This document shows positions 35,132 to 44,078 of a stretch of DNA of 64,000 bases, one piece after another. The first letter of the stretch is position 1; each line of letters begins with the position of its first letter. The translations under genes and the position numbers were made by a program. Below the pieces are notes generated by a model, which searched no databases, was not told where the DNA came from, and was given only the letters and a program-made list of their open reading frames with translations. This DNA is from an uncultured Blautia sp. (GTDB lineage: Bacteria > Bacillota > Clostridia > Lachnospirales > Lachnospiraceae), in the NCBI RefSeq assembly GCF_934424005.1, contig NZ_CAKRXI010000005.1, positions 1 through 64,000 of the forward strand, read 5' to 3'.

Positions 35132-36688
35132 ATGAAATTACTGATCGTAGATGATGAAGAGCTTACCCGCACTGGTGTGATCACTTCGCTGGACTGGGCT
35201 TCTCTTGGCATAGATGAAGTACTGCAGGCAGATGATGGTGTACACGGTCTTGAAACGGCACGGCTCTGCAAGCCGGAAATCATTCTTTGTGATGTGCGTA
35301 TGCCTCGCATGGATGGCATTTCCATGTTGGAACGTCTGGAAAAGTTTCTTCCTGATACTGTTCCGATCTTCATGAGCGGATACTCAGATAAAGAATATCT
35401 GAAGGCTGCTATCAAATTAAAAGCAGTCAACTATATTGAAAAACCTTTTTCTATTTCAGAAATTGAAACTGCCATTCGCGAAGCCCGTGAACTTTACACC
35501 CAAAAAGTCCATTCCCGCAGAGGCGAAACACTGCATTCAATGGAAACTGCTTCCCGTCTGGCACTGCAGCTGACTCTTCCTTACGGAAGCAACAGCCAGA
35601 TCATAGAGCAGCTCTCATCTGAACTTGGACTTACTATGAATGCATCCACTTATTTTACTTCTTTTATCATAAAAACAGATCTGTTTCTGGATGCATCCAT
35701 TCCATCCATGACTGATTTTTATCAGGAATTCCTGGATTTTCTGGAATCATTTCACATGAAATGCATTTATCTTGAAAAGAAAATGCAGTATCTTGTTTAT
35801 TTTCTGTTTTCACAGAATGAGCCAACCAGCAGACAGCTGCAGTCAGTGAATACTTACCTTTGCAGTCATTTTGCAGAGATCGGACATTATTCTATGGCAT
35901 GTGGTGATACAGTATACGGCCTTTCAAAAGCCTATCAGACCTATACTTCTGCTGTTATTCTGTTACAGAGCAGTTATTTTTTTCCAGAAAATACGCTGCT
36001 GACTTCTGCCCAGCCAGACGAAAGTCCGGATGTACAGAGTAATATTTTTTCAGACTCGCCGGCGGCGGCTTTTGCAGATGCATTATCCAGGCTGGATCAG
36101 ACATCCGCTGAAAATATTCTTCAGAAACTGTATACTACTTTTTATAAAAATCATCGTTTTCTGCAGAATCCGGTCAAAGATCTTTATTATAAACTTTTTT
36201 TATGTCTGGAAGATGCACGCTATCAACAGAAGATTGCAGGTTCTGGAAATATTGAAAGTATCGCAGAAACAATTGATGACTGTTTCACATTTCCAGAACT
36301 TCATCAGACGCTGATCAATAAGACGAAAGAATATTTTTCCAAAGCAGAAAATACCTCTCAGGAAAATCCAACCATTTTTCTCATTAAAGACTATATCAGC
36401 AAGAATTATATGAATGAAACACTTTCTGTAAAAGATATCAGTTCCCATGTGTTTCTTTCTACTTCGTATGTATGCACATTCTTTAAAAGCGAGACCGGGC
36501 AGACGCTGAATCAGTATATAACAGAATATCGTATGGAAAAAGCCAAACAGCTTCTGAAAGATGCACGTTTTAAAATCACGGACATATCTTCCAGGGTTGG
36601 CTACAGTGACGGTAACTATTTTGGAAAGAGCTTCAAAAAATACAGTGGGCTTTCTCCTTCTGAATACAGGGAGCGAAATTTACAATGA
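35132..36688 (+). CDS. YesN-type response regulator with AraC output domain
   Basis: 518 residues: N-terminal receiver (LLIVDDEELTRTG, phosphoacceptor D54 in LCDVRMPRMDG, K of YIEKPF), a middle region of about 280 residues without known motif, and a C-terminal AraC double HTH (LSVKDISSHVFLSTSYVCTF, KITDISSRVGYSDGNYFGKS). Known relatives activate carbohydrate uptake genes. Its stop overlaps the start of the kinase gene by four bases. AAGGAG site. It could act on the sugar operons nearby or on the polymer genes; undecided. Confidence 0.93.
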   Translation: MKLLIVDDEELTRTGVITSLDWASLGIDEVLQADDGVHGLETARLCKPEIILCDVRMPRMDGISMLERLEKFLPDTVPIFMSGYSDKEYLKAAIKLKAVNYIEKPFSISEIETAIREARELYTQKVHSRRGETLHSMETASRLALQLTLPYGSNSQIIEQLSSELGLTMNASTYFTSFIIKTDLFLDASIPSMTDFYQEFLDFLESFHMKCIYLEKKMQYLVYFLFSQNEPTSRQLQSVNTYLCSHFAEIGHYSMACGDTVYGLSKAYQTYTSAVILLQSSYFFPENTLLTSAQPDESPDVQSNIFSDSPAAAFADALSRLDQTSAENILQKLYTTFYKNHRFLQNPVKDLYYKLFLCLEDARYQQKIAGSGNIESIAETIDDCFTFPELHQTLINKTKEYFSKAENTSQENPTIFLIKDYISKNYMNETLSVKDISSHVFLSTSYVCTFFKSETGQTLNQYITEYRMEKAKQLLKDARFKITDISSRVGYSDGNYFGKSFKKYSGLSPSEYRERNLQ

Positions 36689-38541
36689 GTCATATTTTCA
36701 CACGGATCAGGCATTCTTATGGTGATATGAAGCTGGAATCCAAATTCACATTAGTTCTGTTGCTCACAGCAACCGTTCCTGTCATTATGATGGCATGCTT
36801 TTTCTACGGAAAGCTGTACGATATGGTTGTCTCCTACACGATTCGTCAGGAACAGGATACTTCCGCCCAGACAGCTCCTTACATAGAAGATCTTGTACAG
36901 CAGATCATTGATGCCCATGACGGAATCACTGATCAGGAATTTTTTCAGATTCTGTTCCACCAGCCTGTTAACTCACCATTTCAGATGTTTCTGGATACAA
37001 ACGATGCACAGTATTTTCATGAATATGTAGAAAATCTGATTGATTCTGATATGATCTCCGGCTTACAGATCTATATGGATTTTCCACCGCAATCTGTACG
37101 ACTTTTCAGTGATGATCTTACGAAAGATTATTTTTCACCTATGAGCAAAGCTCGTGGTACCTACTGGTACGGTATCTTTCAGGGTACACAACAGTCCTCC
37201 CTGTTCTGTCCTGCTTTCTATCTTGGTGAACGCGAGAAAAAAAAATACGGAGATCTTGCATATATTACTTCCACGACCTTTTATTATCAGGGAAAAGCCC
37301 GTCAGGCTTACATCGCCCTTTACAGTTCTTCAGATTATCTCTCAGATATGTTGAAAGATAATCTGACGATTGACGGAAGTGTTTCTTACATCATCAATGA
37401 TCGAAATGCCGTGGTCGCATCCTCCGATATATCCCTTTCGGGTATCTATCTGTTGGATTACGATACAATTGAGGAGTCTTTTATGTCCTCCAACAACTTC
37501 ATTGAACGGAATATTTTGGATACTACCGTGTACGCCGGCTTCTATAACATCAAACAGCCCGAATGGTTTATGGTTACTGTCCTGCCTTCCGGTCCACTGA
37601 TTCATCAGAGTAATGCCATCATGGTTCAGTATGTCCTGATGTATCTTGGTTTTCTGGTATTCGCCCTGGTTCTTGCACATTTTATGTCACACTCGATCAC
37701 GAACCGAATCTCCTCTGTCATACATCAGATGAGTAAGGTACGTAAAGGAACCTTAAGTCCTATGGACAGTCCGGAATACCATGATGAGATCGGTGATCTT
37801 ATTGATACTTACAACTATATGACGCGTAAGATGGATCAGCTTATGACTGATCAGGCTAAAGCTGCAGAAGAACTTCGAATCGCTGAATTTCGTTCTCTTC
37901 AGGCCCAGATCAATCCACATTTTCTTTATAATACCATGGATATGATCAACTGGCTGGCGCAGCAGGGACGGACAGATGAAGTTTCCCGCGCCGTTCAGAG
38001 TCTCTCCCGCTTTTATAAGCTGACTTTAAGCCGCAAACAGAGCATCAGCACGATTTACAGAGAAGCAGAACACGTTTCCATCTACCTGCAGATACAGAAT
38101 ATGCGTTATCATGACAGCATTACCTTTGTATCCGACATTCCTGATGAACTCATGGAATATCAGATTCCAAAGCTGACTCTGCAGCCAATCATTGAGAATT
38201 CTGTACTACACGGCATTCTGGAAACCGCTGATAAAACAGGAACTATTGTTCTTACCGGATGGATGGAAGATTCAGACATTGTTCTTCTGATATCTGATGA
38301 CGGAATCGGAATTGCTGCGGAGCAACTTGCAACGATCCTGTCCGGTGAAGGTGCAAGTTCCTCCGGTGGCACAAATATAGCAGTGTACAATACACATCGA
38401 CGTCTTCAGATCCTGTATGGCCCTGATTATGGACTCAGCTACACCAGCAATCCCGGCCATGGAACAGAAGTTGAAATTCGTATACCTGCCCGAAAGCATT
38501 CTGCAACCCTTGATTCTATTCCTCCATTATACAGAAAATAA
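36685..38541 (+). CDS. YesM-type sensor histidine kinase
   Basis: 618 residues. A first membrane helix (LVLLLTATVPVIMMACFFYG, about 22-41), an extracellular sensor region of some 270 residues, a second helix (MYLGFLVFALVLAHFM, about 318-333), a HAMP linker, the His_kinase domain with H412 in QINPHFLYNTMDMI, and a HATPase_c domain (IENSVLHGI, SDDGIGIA, GHGTEVEIRIP). Partner of the overlapping response regulator. The extracellular part has no recognised sugar-binding fold. Confidence 0.93.
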   Translation: MSHIFTRIRHSYGDMKLESKFTLVLLLTATVPVIMMACFFYGKLYDMVVSYTIRQEQDTSAQTAPYIEDLVQQIIDAHDGITDQEFFQILFHQPVNSPFQMFLDTNDAQYFHEYVENLIDSDMISGLQIYMDFPPQSVRLFSDDLTKDYFSPMSKARGTYWYGIFQGTQQSSLFCPAFYLGEREKKKYGDLAYITSTTFYYQGKARQAYIALYSSSDYLSDMLKDNLTIDGSVSYIINDRNAVVASSDISLSGIYLLDYDTIEESFMSSNNFIERNILDTTVYAGFYNIKQPEWFMVTVLPSGPLIHQSNAIMVQYVLMYLGFLVFALVLAHFMSHSITNRISSVIHQMSKVRKGTLSPMDSPEYHDEIGDLIDTYNYMTRKMDQLMTDQAKAAEELRIAEFRSLQAQINPHFLYNTMDMINWLAQQGRTDEVSRAVQSLSRFYKLTLSRKQSISTIYREAEHVSIYLQIQNMRYHDSITFVSDIPDELMEYQIPKLTLQPIIENSVLHGILETADKTGTIVLTGWMEDSDIVLLISDDGIGIAAEQLATILSGEGASSSGGTNIAVYNTHRRLQILYGPDYGLSYTSNPGHGTEVEIRIPARKHSATLDSIPPLYRK

Positions 38542-38574
38542 AAAAAGAGACCGCTTTATGCGATCTCTTTTTTT
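38541..38574. terminator. Bidirectional terminator between yesM-type and isomerase genes
   Basis: AAAAAAGAGACCGC, short TTTAT loop, GCGATCTCTTTTTTT. It lies right at the kinase stop codon and 35 bases from the convergent isomerase stop, so it can end both transcripts. Confidence 0.88.
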
Positions 38575-38608
38575 GAATATGAATATGTGTATAAAGTAGA
38601 TGGTAAAA

Positions 38609-40027
38609 TTATCTTGTAACGATATCAACCGGAATATTGAAGATTTTTGCTACCTTCAGGATTGTATCGATATGTCTTCCTGTAGCTGCTGCCATATGAT
38701 GTGTCGGGCCAGCTTCGCTCCAGCGGTTAACAAACTCTCTTGCTCCACATGTAAAGCGTGTTCTCATGTTTGTATCACCGAAGGAAAGGATAGGTCCTTC
38801 TTCGTTTACACCTTCTGCTACAACAAATTTGAAGTGTCCGTCTTTATCCTGTGTGATTGCAAGATAGGTAACCGGACCTGTGTATGGATAGAACTGTGTC
38901 AGGTATCCGCCGCCTGTTTTACCGTGGAATACCGGCACGATCTTCATGGTAGGTTTCTTATCGGAAATATCAGCATCTCCACTTCCGGAATGTCCGATAA
39001 TGCAGATGTCCTCATTAAAGTCGATGGAATACATTTCTGACAGCTGACCTGTACCTGAAATTGTCTTCAGGATACTCATTGCCATGGCAACTTTCATATC
39101 ACCTTCAACAGCGCATGCTGTACCCTGTTTGATCAGCATGGAAAATGCCGGGATCAGCATACTGTCAAGGACACCAGCTTTACCCTGAGCAAATCCGTCG
39201 TAATGAGAAGCAACCATGCTGAGGTGCTCATCTTTTACCCATTTTTCAAATGCTACAACGTATTTTGCCATATCCCATACTTTTTCGATTGTGCCGCCAT
39301 CTTCGATATCGAATGTATCAAGAATATCCTGAGCTTTTGCGCGGATTGCTTCTTCATCTGTGATATCATCAGCGATAGCCCACATTTTTTCCCAGTCAAA
39401 CTGTTTTGTGTACAGGAACATTCTGTTGTACAGGTTTGTCTCATCGATGTAAAGGTCCATCATACCCGGATATGGTCTTCCGATCTGAGCTATGTTAGTA
39501 TCACGGAATCTTCTTCTGACCTGAGCAGCTTTACACCAGTCTTCGATCTCAGCCTGAACAGCCGGATCTCCACCTTCTACAACACCTGTGATAACAGCGT
39601 GTCTCTTGCCTGCTCTTTCAAGGTCAGCAACAGCTTCACCAACAGCACCGCAGGCATATCCTTCACCAAGCCATGCAGCGATATCTGTGTGATCGTAATC
39701 CAGTGCTTTCAGTTTCTGAACGTTAACCAGAACAACCGGCACATCCAGATCACGGATTGCAGGAAGCATATTGTAAGATGTAGCATAAGTCAGCATCTGA
39801 AGGAAAACGATGTCTACGTCAGCTGCACGGAATTTGTCTCCGGCTTCCATAGACTGCTCTTTTGTTGTTACCATTCCTCCGTCAATGATCTCTACTGTAT
39901 CTGGAAGTGTCTTCTTGAATGCCTCATACTGAGCTTCAAACTCAGGTACCAGTGACGGGAACTGAGGAAGATATGCTCCTAATGCGATAGAAAATACACC
40001 AACTTTTGCCTTTGTGTTTACTAACAT
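38609..40027 (-). CDS. L-fucose/L-arabinose isomerase family protein
   Basis: Aldose-ketose isomerase of 472 residues in the FucI/AraA superfamily (COG2407 type). It has GVFSIALGAYLPQFPSLVPE at the N-terminus, IGRPYPGMMDLYIDE, EGDMKVAMAMSILKTISG, and the C-terminal GPTHHMAAATGRHIDTI histidine region. It is shorter than true FucI (about 590) and close to AraA length. It lies 18 bases after a rhamnulokinase-like gene, so the pair should convert an aldose to a phosphorylated ketose. Candidates are L-rhamnose, L-fucose, L-arabinose or D-arabinose. No aldolase is in this two-gene unit. Confidence 0.85.
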   Translation of the reverse strand: MLVNTKAKVGVFSIALGAYLPQFPSLVPEFEAQYEAFKKTLPDTVEIIDGGMVTTKEQSMEAGDKFRAADVDIVFLQMLTYATSYNMLPAIRDLDVPVVLVNVQKLKALDYDHTDIAAWLGEGYACGAVGEAVADLERAGKRHAVITGVVEGGDPAVQAEIEDWCKAAQVRRRFRDTNIAQIGRPYPGMMDLYIDETNLYNRMFLYTKQFDWEKMWAIADDITDEEAIRAKAQDILDTFDIEDGGTIEKVWDMAKYVVAFEKWVKDEHLSMVASHYDGFAQGKAGVLDSMLIPAFSMLIKQGTACAVEGDMKVAMAMSILKTISGTGQLSEMYSIDFNEDICIIGHSGSGDADISDKKPTMKIVPVFHGKTGGGYLTQFYPYTGPVTYLAITQDKDGHFKFVVAEGVNEEGPILSFGDTNMRTRFTCGAREFVNRWSEAGPTHHMAAATGRHIDTILKVAKIFNIPVDIVTR

Positions 40028-40045
40028 AGTAAAACCTCCTATTTT

Positions 40046-41446
40046 TTATTTATAAATTTTGATCCCGAAGGACTCGTGGATTGTTGTACGAGCCTCTTCT
40101 ACGGATTTGAAATCTCCGGCTTTCAGCATCTGCGCTGTAATATTACCGATTGCTGTTGCTTCGCCAGGGCCAGCATGAACTTCTTTTCCTGTAGCTTTTG
40201 CTGTCAGTTCATTAAGGTATCCAGCGTTAGAACCACCGCCAACTACATGAATACGGCTGTAAGTTCTTCCTGTGATCTCTTCCAGTTCTTTTGCTGTTTT
40301 TGCATAGCAGTCAGCAAGACTTGTATAGATAACTGTTGCGATCTCACCCATTGTTTCCGGAACTTTCTGTCCTGTTCTACGGCAGTAGTCTTTTACTTCT
40401 TCTGTCATATTTTCTGGAGAAAGGAAACATTCGTCATTTGCATTTACTCTGGATGGGAAGTCTTTTGCTTCTTCTGCCATTGCACAGATTTCTGCAAAGC
40501 TGTATTTGTCATTTACTTCGTGACGTACAGACTGGATCATCCACAGACCCATGATGTTTTTGATATAACGGAAACGACCTTCGTATCCGCCTTCGTTTGT
40601 GAAGTTCAGCTCACAGCTCTTAGCGGAGCAGTCCGGAGTTTTTCTTTCGATACCCATCAGAGACCATGTTCCAGAGCTGATGTAAATGAAATCATCATCG
40701 TTAGCCGGTACTGCAAGTACCGCAGAACCTGTATCATGTGTTGCAGGTGCAACTACTTCTAAGTCAAATCCAACTTCTTTCTGAAGTTCTTCAGTCAGAT
40801 GTCCAACTACTGTTCCTGGCATGATCAGTTTCTGGAAAATTCTTCTTGGATATCCAAGTTTGTCAATAATCTCATAATCCCAGTCTTTTGTTTCAGCGTT
40901 AACCATCTGTCCTGTTGTAGCTTCTGTATATTCGCAAGTCTTCTGTCCTGTCAGAAGGAAATGGAAATAATCCGGTACATGAAGCAGAGTTTCTGCTTTT
41001 TCCAGGTATTCCGGATGTTTAGTTTTTACTGCCATGAGCTGGTAAATAGTATTGTAAATAGCTTTCTGAATACCAGTTCTTGCATACAGTTCTTCTACCG
41101 GAATGAATTTGTAAACTTCTTCATCCATACCTTCTGTACGATGATCACGATATCCTACAGTGTTACCGATCACTTTGTCCTCTTTGTCAAGAAGAACAAA
41201 GTCAACACCCCAGGTATCAACGCCCATACTTACCGGAATCTTGCCGATTTCTTTACATTTTTTAAGACCCGCAACGATTTCTGTAAAAATACGGTCGAAT
41301 TCCCAACAGAGTTCTCCGTCTTTCTTAACCATACCATTTTCGAAACGATGGATTTCTTCAAGCTCCATCTTTCCGTTTTCCATATGTCCAAGAATAAGGC
41401 GTCCACTGGATGCTCCCATATCTACTGCTGCATAATAAGTTGCCAT
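40046..41446 (-). CDS. Rhamnulokinase-like FGGY kinase
   Basis: FGGY carbohydrate kinase of 466 residues resembling RhaB: YYAAVDMGASSGRLILGHM at the N-terminus (ATP phosphate loop), MGVDTWGVDFVLLDKEDKVI, ATHDTGSAVLAVPA, and YISSGTWSLMGIE. The C-terminal adenosine motif is IHVVGGGSNAGYLNELTA. RhaB phosphorylates L-rhamnulose at O1; L-fuculose is also used by some. Strong TTAGGAGG site. It precedes the isomerase gene and follows a terminator and its own promoter, separating it from the ABC operon upstream. Confidence 0.9.
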   Translation of the reverse strand: MATYYAAVDMGASSGRLILGHMENGKMELEEIHRFENGMVKKDGELCWEFDRIFTEIVAGLKKCKEIGKIPVSMGVDTWGVDFVLLDKEDKVIGNTVGYRDHRTEGMDEEVYKFIPVEELYARTGIQKAIYNTIYQLMAVKTKHPEYLEKAETLLHVPDYFHFLLTGQKTCEYTEATTGQMVNAETKDWDYEIIDKLGYPRRIFQKLIMPGTVVGHLTEELQKEVGFDLEVVAPATHDTGSAVLAVPANDDDFIYISSGTWSLMGIERKTPDCSAKSCELNFTNEGGYEGRFRYIKNIMGLWMIQSVRHEVNDKYSFAEICAMAEEAKDFPSRVNANDECFLSPENMTEEVKDYCRRTGQKVPETMGEIATVIYTSLADCYAKTAKELEEITGRTYSRIHVVGGGSNAGYLNELTAKATGKEVHAGPGEATAIGNITAQMLKAGDFKSVEEARTTIHESFGIKIYK

Positions 41447-41482
41447 TGTTAAATCCTCCTAAATATGTAAGATGTGTATAGC

Positions 41483-41511
41483 ATTTAATGTTGTGCAAAG
41501 TGCTATGTCAA
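41483..41511 (-). promoter_or_regulatory. Probable promoter of the rhaB-like-isomerase operon
   Basis: Minus strand perfect TTGACA (41511-41506), 17 bases, TTAAAT (41488-41483). The spacer and -10 carry an ATAGCA/TGCTAT inverted repeat that could be an operator. The promoter explains expression beyond the strong terminator at 41634-41667. Confidence 0.55.
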
Positions 41512-41633
41512 AAAGGTTCTTTCATATTTGATAATAACATAATATCCTAAAAGGCGATAGATGTTAAGAACCTCGTTTGTAAAAAAAAGTGTCCTCAGTT
41601 GCTTTATTGAAGTAAATTGTGAATGTGTTACTT

Positions 41634-41667
41634 AAAAAACCCCCAGGGCAAATGCCCTGGGGGTTTT
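41634..41667 (-). terminator. Strong terminator of the second sugar ABC operon
   Basis: Perfect 15-bp stem AAAACCCCCAGGGCA / TGCCCTGGGGGTTTT with a two-base loop, followed on the minus strand by TTTTTT. It sits about 130 bases after the binding-protein stop, beyond the structured element at 41677-41801. Confidence 0.95.
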
Positions 41668-41676
41668 CACCCTGTC

Positions 41677-41801
41677 TTTAGCGAATGCCATCTCAAAACC
41701 TTCGGTTTTTCGATGTTCGCTGCGCTCATATAGTCTCTCTCAGAAAGCCTTATGCCTGCAAGCAGTCATCGCCTTTCTGTTTCGAGCCTGCATTCGCTTT
41801 A
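41677..41801 (-). ncRNA. Structured 3' element after the binding-protein gene
   Basis: Outer arms AGCGAATGC (41680-41688) and GCATTCGCT (41790-41798) enclose two further hairpins. One is CATC-TC-AAAACC-TTC-GGTTTT-TC-GATG (about 41689-41715). The other is CAGAAAG, ATG-C-CTGC-AA-GCAG-T-CAT, CTTTCTG (about 41738-41780). The result is a cloverleaf-like three-way fold. The right arm overlaps the binding-protein stop codon. It may be a 3' processing or stability element, a small RNA, or a mobile palindromic repeat; undecided. Confidence 0.5.
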
Positions 41802-42914
41802 GTCGTACAGGTTTGGAGCGATCTCTTCGTCGTCCATGTTTGTAGAATCATACCAGTAACCATCTGTAGGAACATCTTCAAGCTCCTGTCCGTTAGCTGC
41901 TGCTGTCAGAGCGTAGATTGCATAGTATCCCATCATAAGAGGAGACTGTGTAACTGCACCAAGGAATGTTCCATCCTGAACAGCTGCTTTGATGATAGAA
42001 CCAGCATCGAAACCAACACCGATAACGTCGCCGTTAGCTGCGTCAGATCCAAGAACGTTCAGGTTAGCGTTAGCTGCAAGAACACCTTCTGCTGCTGTCT
42101 GGTTGGAACCGAAGATAGCGATGCAGTTTTCTTTGGAAAGGATAGCCTGAGCTTCGTTAGAGCAAAGCTCTACAGTTGTCTGTGCCGGTACAGCAACCTG
42201 GATAACAACGTCTGCGTCAGCTTCTTTTGCATCAGCGTTTTTAGCTGCGTTTACATAGAATTCGTTTCCAGCAACTGCTACTGTTTTTCCGTCAGCCTGA
42301 AGCAGTTCGATCATTTTGTCGATGAATCCGCCACCACGCTGCTGGATGTTCTGAGCTGTAGCATCCTGGTTAACTTCACCGATGATAACCTGTCCTTCTG
42401 CGTTAGCTACAACATCTTTGATTGCGTTGTACATGTTTTCAGCTGCTACAGAACCAGCCTGTGCGTTGTCTGTACAAACTTCGCAAGCGATGGATCCTTC
42501 TGGAGCATCTGCGATACCTGTATCAAATGTAACAACCGGGATATCTTTGGATACACATTCGTTCAGAGCGTCAAGAACGGAAGATGTATCACAAGCTGCA
42601 AGTCCTAATCCTTTTGGATTGGAAGCGATTGCTGTATTGATCATGTTAACCTGGTCAGCGATATCAGATTCACTGTTCGGTCCCTGAGCTGTGTAAGTAA
42701 CACCAAGTTCTTCAGCAGCTTTCTTCATACCTTCCTGTGCTGCATCCCAGTATGTGGACTGGAAAGATTTAACCATCATTGGGAACTCATAAGCTTCATT
42801 TGCTTTGAGATCTTTGAACTGATCCGGAAGATCAGCTGCCATAACTGTTGATGCGGACATTCCTGCTACCATTGCTGCACAAATGCTTAATGCTACTACC
42901 TTTTTGAAATTCAT
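41799..42914 (-). CDS. Sugar ABC transporter substrate-binding protein
   Basis: Extracellular type-1 binding protein of 371 residues: a signal peptide ending STVMA-ADLP, then FPMMVKSFQSTYWDAAQEGM, IASNPKGLGLAACDTSSVLD, IPVVTFDTGIADAPEG and IFGSNQTAAEGVLAA. There is no lipobox cysteine near the cleavage site. It is the last gene of the four-gene transporter operon, after a 172-base gap with two hairpins. Codons are strongly biased (GCT, GAA-rich), fitting high expression. Ligand unknown; a rhamnulokinase-like gene lies next door. Confidence 0.9.
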   Translation of the reverse strand: MNFKKVVALSICAAMVAGMSASTVMAADLPDQFKDLKANEAYEFPMMVKSFQSTYWDAAQEGMKKAAEELGVTYTAQGPNSESDIADQVNMINTAIASNPKGLGLAACDTSSVLDALNECVSKDIPVVTFDTGIADAPEGSIACEVCTDNAQAGSVAAENMYNAIKDVVANAEGQVIIGEVNQDATAQNIQQRGGGFIDKMIELLQADGKTVAVAGNEFYVNAAKNADAKEADADVVIQVAVPAQTTVELCSNEAQAILSKENCIAIFGSNQTAAEGVLAANANLNVLGSDAANGDVIGVGFDAGSIIKAAVQDGTFLGAVTQSPLMMGYYAIYALTAAANGQELEDVPTDGYWYDSTNMDDEEIAPNLYD

Positions 42915-42963
42915 AATTTACTTCCTCCTTATAAATATAAATTATATAGTTTTTATGATGATA

Positions 42964-43064
42964 CGTCAGTAGGAAATTGTCTGACGCCCCACATCCTTAT
43001 GAAGTTTTAATAAATATTCAATTTCTTTTACAGCAGAGCGGATATCTATAATCCACTGTGCTGT
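42964..43064 (-). other. Two hairpins in the permease-binding protein gap
   Basis: CGTCAG/CTGACG (42964-42986) and ACAGCAGAG-CGGAT/ATCCACTGTGCTGT (43030-43064, one mismatch) lie in the 172-base gap between the permease and the binding-protein gene. They suggest processing or separate accumulation of the binding-protein message (inference). Confidence 0.45.
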
Positions 43065-43086
43065 TTAAATCATTCATTTATACTGC

Positions 43087-44067
43087 TTACATAGCAGCTT
43101 TTTTCTTTTCTTTGATGATATCGATCAGGACTGCAACGATAAGTACAAGACCTGTGATGATCTGCTGCCAGTTAGCCTGCAGGCCGATATATGGAAGACC
43201 TGTCTTCAGGAGCATGATAACGAAGATACCAACAAATGTTCCAATTACGGAACCGTAACCACCGGTTGCTGCAACACCACCAACGAATACACCGCCGATC
43301 GCGTCCATTTCAAGTCCGGCACCAGTACCAGGCTGTACAGTAGGTGTTACTGCTGCATAAGCAATAGCTGCAAGTCCTACGAACAGGCCACATACTACGT
43401 ATACCATAACATGGTAGAATTTAACATTGATTCCAGAAAGAGCTGCTGCTTCTTTGTTAGATCCGATTGCGATAGTGTAACGTCCGAATTTTGTGTGATT
43501 CAGAACGAATTCCATCAGCAGAACCAGAAGAACCATCCACAGGAATCCGATTGGGTAACGGGAAGCACTTCTTCCTGAACCAACTGTGATCTTGAAGATT
43601 GAGTGGAACCATCCACCATCCTGTGTAAGTCCCGGCCATGGTGTTGCGCTGCAAAGAGAACCAGCACCACGGGTGATCATACATGTACAAAGAGTTGCAA
43701 GGAACGGTGGCAGGTTCATAACACCGATGAGCACACCATTCAGGGCTCCAATGATGAGTCCAAGTACCAGGCAGAGCGCCATAGCTGCTGCTACCGGCCA
43801 TCCATGGCTTCTTACCATTGTTCCGGCGATAAGTGCATAACAAACCATTCCGGTTCCGATTGACAGGTCTACACCACCAGTGATAAGTGGGAATGTAACA
43901 CCGATTGCCATCAGAAGATCATAGTAAGAGAAATCCAACATACTTAAGAGAGTTGTATACTGTCTAAACTCCTTACTCATAATGGAGAAAACCGCTGTCA
44001 GAGCGATAATAACCAGTAATACAATAAATCTCTGATCACTTATAATACTTTTTTTCTTCTTAGTCAT
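43087..44067 (-). CDS. Sugar ABC transporter permease (RbsC family)
   Basis: Permease of 326 residues: AIGVTFPLITGGVDLSIGTG and VFVGGVAATGGYGSVIGTFV are the two conserved family segments. About nine membrane helices. It follows the ATPase by 11 bases and pairs with the permease at 45611 as a heterodimeric channel. The C-terminus ends in a basic KEKKKAAM tail. Confidence 0.92.
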   Translation of the reverse strand: MTKKKKSIISDQRFIVLLVIIALTAVFSIMSKEFRQYTTLLSMLDFSYYDLLMAIGVTFPLITGGVDLSIGTGMVCYALIAGTMVRSHGWPVAAAMALCLVLGLIIGALNGVLIGVMNLPPFLATLCTCMITRGAGSLCSATPWPGLTQDGGWFHSIFKITVGSGRSASRYPIGFLWMVLLVLLMEFVLNHTKFGRYTIAIGSNKEAAALSGINVKFYHVMVYVVCGLFVGLAAIAYAAVTPTVQPGTGAGLEMDAIGGVFVGGVAATGGYGSVIGTFVGIFVIMLLKTGLPYIGLQANWQQIITGLVLIVAVLIDIIKEKKKAAM

Positions 44068-44078
44068 GACTATCCTCC

